Below, in pieces: positions 59,998 through 64,000 of a stretch of DNA of 64,000 nt. The stretch lies in NCBI GenBank assembly GCA_029204225.1, contig CM055109.1, positions 36,990,991-37,054,990 on the forward strand, read 5' to 3'. The notes under the pieces were generated by a model. It made no database searches, was not told the origin of the DNA, and was given only the letters and a program-made list of their open reading frames with translations. Origin of the DNA: Diphasiastrum complanatum (lineage: Eukaryota; Streptophyta; Lycopodiopsida; Lycopodiales; Lycopodiaceae). Every line of letters begins with the position of its first letter. The stretch's first letter is position 1. A program made the position numbers and the translations under genes.

Positions 59998-62900
59998 ATG
60001 GCAGCAGCAGCAGGAGGAGGAGGCGTGAGCCTGTTTTGCAAACCAAATGGTGATCAACATCACTCCTCCTCCTTAAATTCTCATCGTTCGGATCCTCCTC
60101 CTCCTCCTCAATTTGCACTAGTTGGGTGCAAAACCATCAGAATTACCACAAATGAATACGACTCCCCTTCATCCTCTTCTACTAATTCCCTTTCTTTTGC
60201 CGCCGCTCTTCCTTCTTCTTTTTGGAGTACTCGTCCTCCCGTGGCGGCACAAAGTTGGATGGGAAGCACCTTGGAGGAGGAACGTGAGATTTTCTGTCTG
60301 GCTCTGCTCTCGTTTTGATTTTATGTAGCTTCTTCATGTTTATTCTTCTTCTCTTGATTTGTATGTAAGTTAGCTACTGGTTAGGTGTGATAGGCCTGCG
60401 GGTTGTTTCTGTTGATGTGCTGCTGATGATTGGGTTGGCTCGCAGGCCAAGTATCGAGAAAAAACCAACTTTGGAAGGAGTTCTTCTCAGATCCTTCGCA
60501 ATGGTGGGACAGGAGGAGTGATAAGGTGAAACTGCCTCTACCCTGTGGCATTCATTCATTTATTCAAAACCTATTAGCGTGATCAAGGGGGAGATTGAGA
60601 CATTTTTTCCTAATCTGGTTCACTCGATCAGACTTTCACAGGGGGCTGGTAGTTTGGTTGCTCAGATTTGTGTAATAGCTCAGTAGCTTGTTCAATTAGC
60701 ATTATTAAAGTTGGTTGTTCAGGCCTAGCCTTGCTTGATGATTTTCAACTCTATTCTAAGAGTTACGATCATACAGTACCTTGTGAATCTTTGATAATTG
60801 CACCCTCTATTCTCCTCCAGGAGTGGCGATCTTTCTAAAAGATTTGCTCGAAGTCTGCTCAGCTTGCATGCTCGTATTTGTTTTCAGACAAATCCAAGAT
60901 TTCCCGATTTCAAACATAAGACTGCAAAGAAGGCGTTATGGATTGTCGATAGGTTCAATCCTCCTTGGGTACATACCAGGCTAGCTTCCATGGTAAACTG
61001 TGAAGAACAGGGACAATCCGGTTTTTCTCCATCTGAGACCTCTGGTATGCTTCTATTGTCCTTGTTCTCGTTCTTCACCAGCATTGCCAAATTGAGGGGA
61101 GATATGAATTTTTAGAGATTTTTCGGGACATTCGTTAATCATATCTTGCCAAAGCTTTGGTGCATGCTAATTTTGCGTATGCAGGCAGAGTAGTTAGAGT
61201 TGAACAGCTCTGGCAGGAGTTCTTCTCAGATCCATCGCAGTGGTGGGACAACAGATTCATTAAGGTATGATTTTCCATCTTTGTTAGCCTATCGAAGATG
61301 ACTTGTAAATTGAGACTGTAAGATGGCCTTTGGACTTATCTCATCCTTAAGTTGCTTTGTTTAATTACTTGTGAAAGGTTTTTTGAATGGTGAGGTGGTA
61401 TATAAGGCTGATTGGTTGTTGTAGTGATTTTCTTTAAGTGGAAGCCTTGCCTGCTGATCTGTGTATGGTTATGCAGAAAAGTCCAAAGTACCCGGACTTT
61501 GAACGTAAGAGTACACATGAGGGCCTATGGATTGAAGGTTGGCTGAACCCTCCCTGGGTTAAAACAAAGATGGCCGCTATGCCGTTGGGTCGCATACAAT
61601 CCGGTGGTGGATTGAGGTCACGGTATGTTTTTTATCCCAGTGTCGACTGCGGAACTCCTGGCCGAAAGTCTTCATTGTTTTTGGTCTTTCCAATTAACAC
61701 TTTCTCATGTTACTTAGCAATGATCACATGAATCATGCAGGGTGCGTGACTCCTTTAGCAATGGTGGTAATGTGGACAAACTTTGTCAGGAGGGACGACT
61801 GAAAGAGGCACTGCAGAAGGTGGAGTTTATGGTCCAGCAAAATACCCGAGCTCCGATCAAAGCCTGTGTTGGACTTTTGAAGGCGTGTGCCAGAAGAAAA
61901 GCCCTGGCTGAGGGCAAGCGAGTGCATGGCCTCATAGTCCAAAGCGGAATTGATTCGGACATTTTTGTAGGAAACACCCTTGTTGACATGTACGCAAAGT
62001 GCGGTAGTGTGTTGGATGCACGCGAAGTGTTTGACACGATGCCCAAACACAACGTGTTTTCATGGACTGCTATCATCTCAGCATATGCTGATCATGGATC
62101 GGGTGAGGAGGCTATCAATTTATTTCACAAAATGCAACAGTCAGGCATAGCACCGGACGAGGTTGTGTATGTAATTGTCCTAAAAGCGTGTGCCAAGGTT
62201 ACAGCCCTGGAACAGGGCAAACAGCTTCATTCGCACATTATAAAAAATGGCTGTGAGTTGGATGTTATCGTGGGTAGTGCCCTTGTTGATATGTATGCAA
62301 AATGCGGTTGCATAGAGGATGCACATGAAGTCTTCATCAAAATGACTGAACGTGATGTGGTCTCATGGACTGCGATGATTGCGGGCTATGCACGGCAAGG
62401 GCTTGGCAAGGAGGCTCTTGCTCTGTATGAGCAAATGAAACAGGAAGACGTGCAGCCAAACATCGTCACATATGTTGTTCTCCTAAATGCATGTGCCAGC
62501 ATTGCAGCCCTGGAACAGGGCAAGGAGCTCCATTCCCACATCATCAGATGTGGCTTTGAGTTAGATGTGATTGTGGGTAGTGCCCTTGTTGACATGTATG
62601 CAAAATGTGGGAGCATAGAGCGTGGACGTCAGGTGTTCAACAAACTGAGTGGACGAGATGTGGTGTTATGGAATGCCATGATTGCGGGTTATGCACAGCA
62701 AGGCCATGGCAAAGAGGCTTTCACACTTTTGGAGCAAATGCAGAGGGAAGGCATGAAACCTAATGAGGTCACCTATGTTAGTGTTCTCTCTGCATGCAGC
62801 CGTTCTGGCTTAGTAGATGAAGGTCGTCACCTTTTTGATTCCATGAGTAAAGATCATGGTGTCACACCAACTATGGATCACTATGCCTGCATGGTTGATC

Positions 62901-63582
62901 TTCTGGGCCGTGCAGGATGCCTGGCTGATGCTGAGGACTTCATCAATAAAATGCCAATCCAGCCAAATGCTGTGGTGTGGATGACTTTGCTTGGTGCTGC
63001 TAAAAACCATGGTCATATCGAAATAGCAAGACATGCCTTTGACTCTGTTGTGAAGTTGGAACCAGAGAGGGCTTCAGCTTATGTGCTTCTATCGAACATC
63101 TATGCAGCAGCGGGCAGGAGTGATGAGGGAGCAAACATAAGAAAAGAAATGGAGGATATCGGCGGGGCAAAAATCCTGGGTGCAGCTGGATTGAAGTTAA
63201 CAAACAGGTGCATGCTTTTGTTGAAGGTGATGTAATTCATCCACAAAGCAAGGAAATTTGGGCCGAACTTGATAGGTTGATCAGTTTGATGAAGGATGCA
63301 GGGTATAAAACTGATTTGACATTTTCGCTATGCGACGTGGAGGATGAGGAGAAGGAGAATGCTTTGTATGAACACAGTGAGAAGCTGGCCATTACTTTTT
63401 GGCTCATCAGCACTCCCCCTGGGACCCCTATCCGCATCACGAAGAATCTTCGGGTGTGTGATGACTGCCACAATGCCACCAAGATTATCTCAAGAATCAT
63501 CGGACGTGAAATCATTGCTAGGGATGCAAACCAATTCCACCACTTTAAGGATGGTTTCTGTTCCTGTGGGGATTATTGGTGA
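59998..63582 (+). CDS. PDF-motif/PPR-DYW chimeric protein, organelle-targeted, with a frameshift before DYW
   Basis: Exons 59998-60283, 60446-60525, 60888-61044, 61185-61264, 61477-61622 and 61741-63582 are GT-AG, and all phases fit. Exon 1 gives a Ser/Pro-rich, probably transit-peptide N-terminus. Exons 2-3 encode NQLWKEFFSDPSQWWD plus NPRFPDFKHK...PPWVHTRL. Exons 4-5 encode EQLWQEFFSDPSQWWD plus KSPKYPDF...PPWVKTKM. These are two PDF motifs, known from OSB single-stranded-DNA-binding proteins of plant organelles. No OB-fold is visible. Exon 6 encodes about ten PPR motifs of PLS type (LVDMYAKCGS repeated), E-domain text and, in another frame, a DYW deaminase domain (HSEKLA, TPPGTPIRI, CDDC, ending FCSCGDYW). 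DYW domains deaminate C to U in organelle RNA. One base is missing between 63158 and 63173. A usual FG is FW here. The gene is either a pseudogene or the frameshift is an error. Confidence 0.85.
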
Positions 63583-63715
63583 TGGTAAGTGAAAAGGCAA
63601 CTTCTATGCATCGTGATTAGTTCTGTATCTTCAGAATGATAATCCATGTGAGCCTTAACCGAAAGATAACAAATAGTTGCTGTAGAACTAATTTTGTCAA
63701 TTGAAATCACGATCA
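63583..63715. other. 3' flank of the PDF-PPR gene
   Basis: Short presumed 3' UTR, no recognised feature. Confidence 0.5.
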
Positions 63716-64000
63716 TTTTAGGACAAACCTTCTCCTCATTACAAGAGCGTTGAGCTCATCGAAGGCAATCTTGGGTACTGTGTCATCCTCACATGGTTGC
63801 ATAACATCTAAGTTCTGCTTTTTCCGTCACGGACACTCTTTGAAGGGGTGCCTACCTAAACAATAGTAGCACAACCCTTCAACTTTTTTGTTTTTTCTTT
63901 CTCTTGCGACGTAAGATGCGACTGGTCAAATGCCCGCCGCCTAATGCATGAAGAAGCTTCTTGCTTCTCATTTGCATGAACTTGTACGGTTGCCAGCTGC
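63716..64000 (-). mobile_element. Retrotransposon gag fragment with zinc knuckle
   Basis: The minus strand reads KKVEGLCYYCLGRHPFKECP (about 63830-63890), a CCHC knuckle with basic text before it (LRRKRKNKK). A stop follows. It continues beyond the window's right edge. Confidence 0.7.

Overview
The window is nuclear DNA from a land plant with a large, retrotransposon-rich genome. Three plant genes with GT-AG introns are embedded in transposon debris: a DExH RNA helicase, a photosystem I assembly factor, and a PPR-DYW organelle RNA-editing-type protein. The multi-kilobase introns, the decayed Ty1/copia and Ty3/gypsy elements and the style of the PLS-DYW protein suggest a non-seed vascular plant. 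A homosporous fern is my best guess, held with low confidence. No bacterial, viral or CRISPR features were seen.

Layout: 1-8388 (+) is the 3' end of a DHX36/DExH-type RNA helicase gene. One of its introns is 6.5 kb and holds a decayed copia element. 8389-19840 is intergenic: an unknown repeat, two copia remnants, a 148-bp GA microsatellite, and two minus-strand gypsy remnants, one with a chromodomain and a 3' LTR. 20228-34506 (+) is a three-exon gene matching PSA3 (photosystem I assembly 3). Only 1008 bases of its 14.3 kb are coding. Its introns (7.5 and 5.7 kb) hold gypsy, copia and LINE fragments, a tandem trimer of tRNA-derived SINE heads, and a perfect 36-bp palindrome. 36.6-45.0 kb is a patchwork of retrotransposons: a copia integrase split by microsatellites, a gypsy element with a tRNA-Asp-type primer site and an ACTCGYC-rich leader, a copia split into two opposed halves, and a chromodomain-type gypsy.

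47680-59803 is best read as one Helitron (starts TC, ends CTAG, inserted between A and T). It inserted 6 bp past the 3' end of a related Helitron. Its PIF1-like helicase ORF was later split by a young, nearly intact 6238-bp copia (TSD ATTGA; two differences between 737-bp LTRs). A 3.0-kb LTR element without reverse transcriptase (TSD ATTAT) also landed in it. This nest ends only 194 bp upstream of the start codon of the last gene.

59998-63582 (+) is the most interesting gene. Five short exons encode a probable transit peptide and two tandem PDF motifs like those of OSB organellar single-stranded-DNA-binding proteins. They splice in phase onto one 1.84-kb exon encoding a PPR array and a DYW deaminase domain. 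A one-base frameshift before the DYW domain makes this copy a candidate pseudogene or assembly error. The window closes in a minus-strand gag fragment.

All coordinates come from reading by eye. Splice sites were accepted where GT-AG, reading phase and family homology agree. No database search or alignment program was run.
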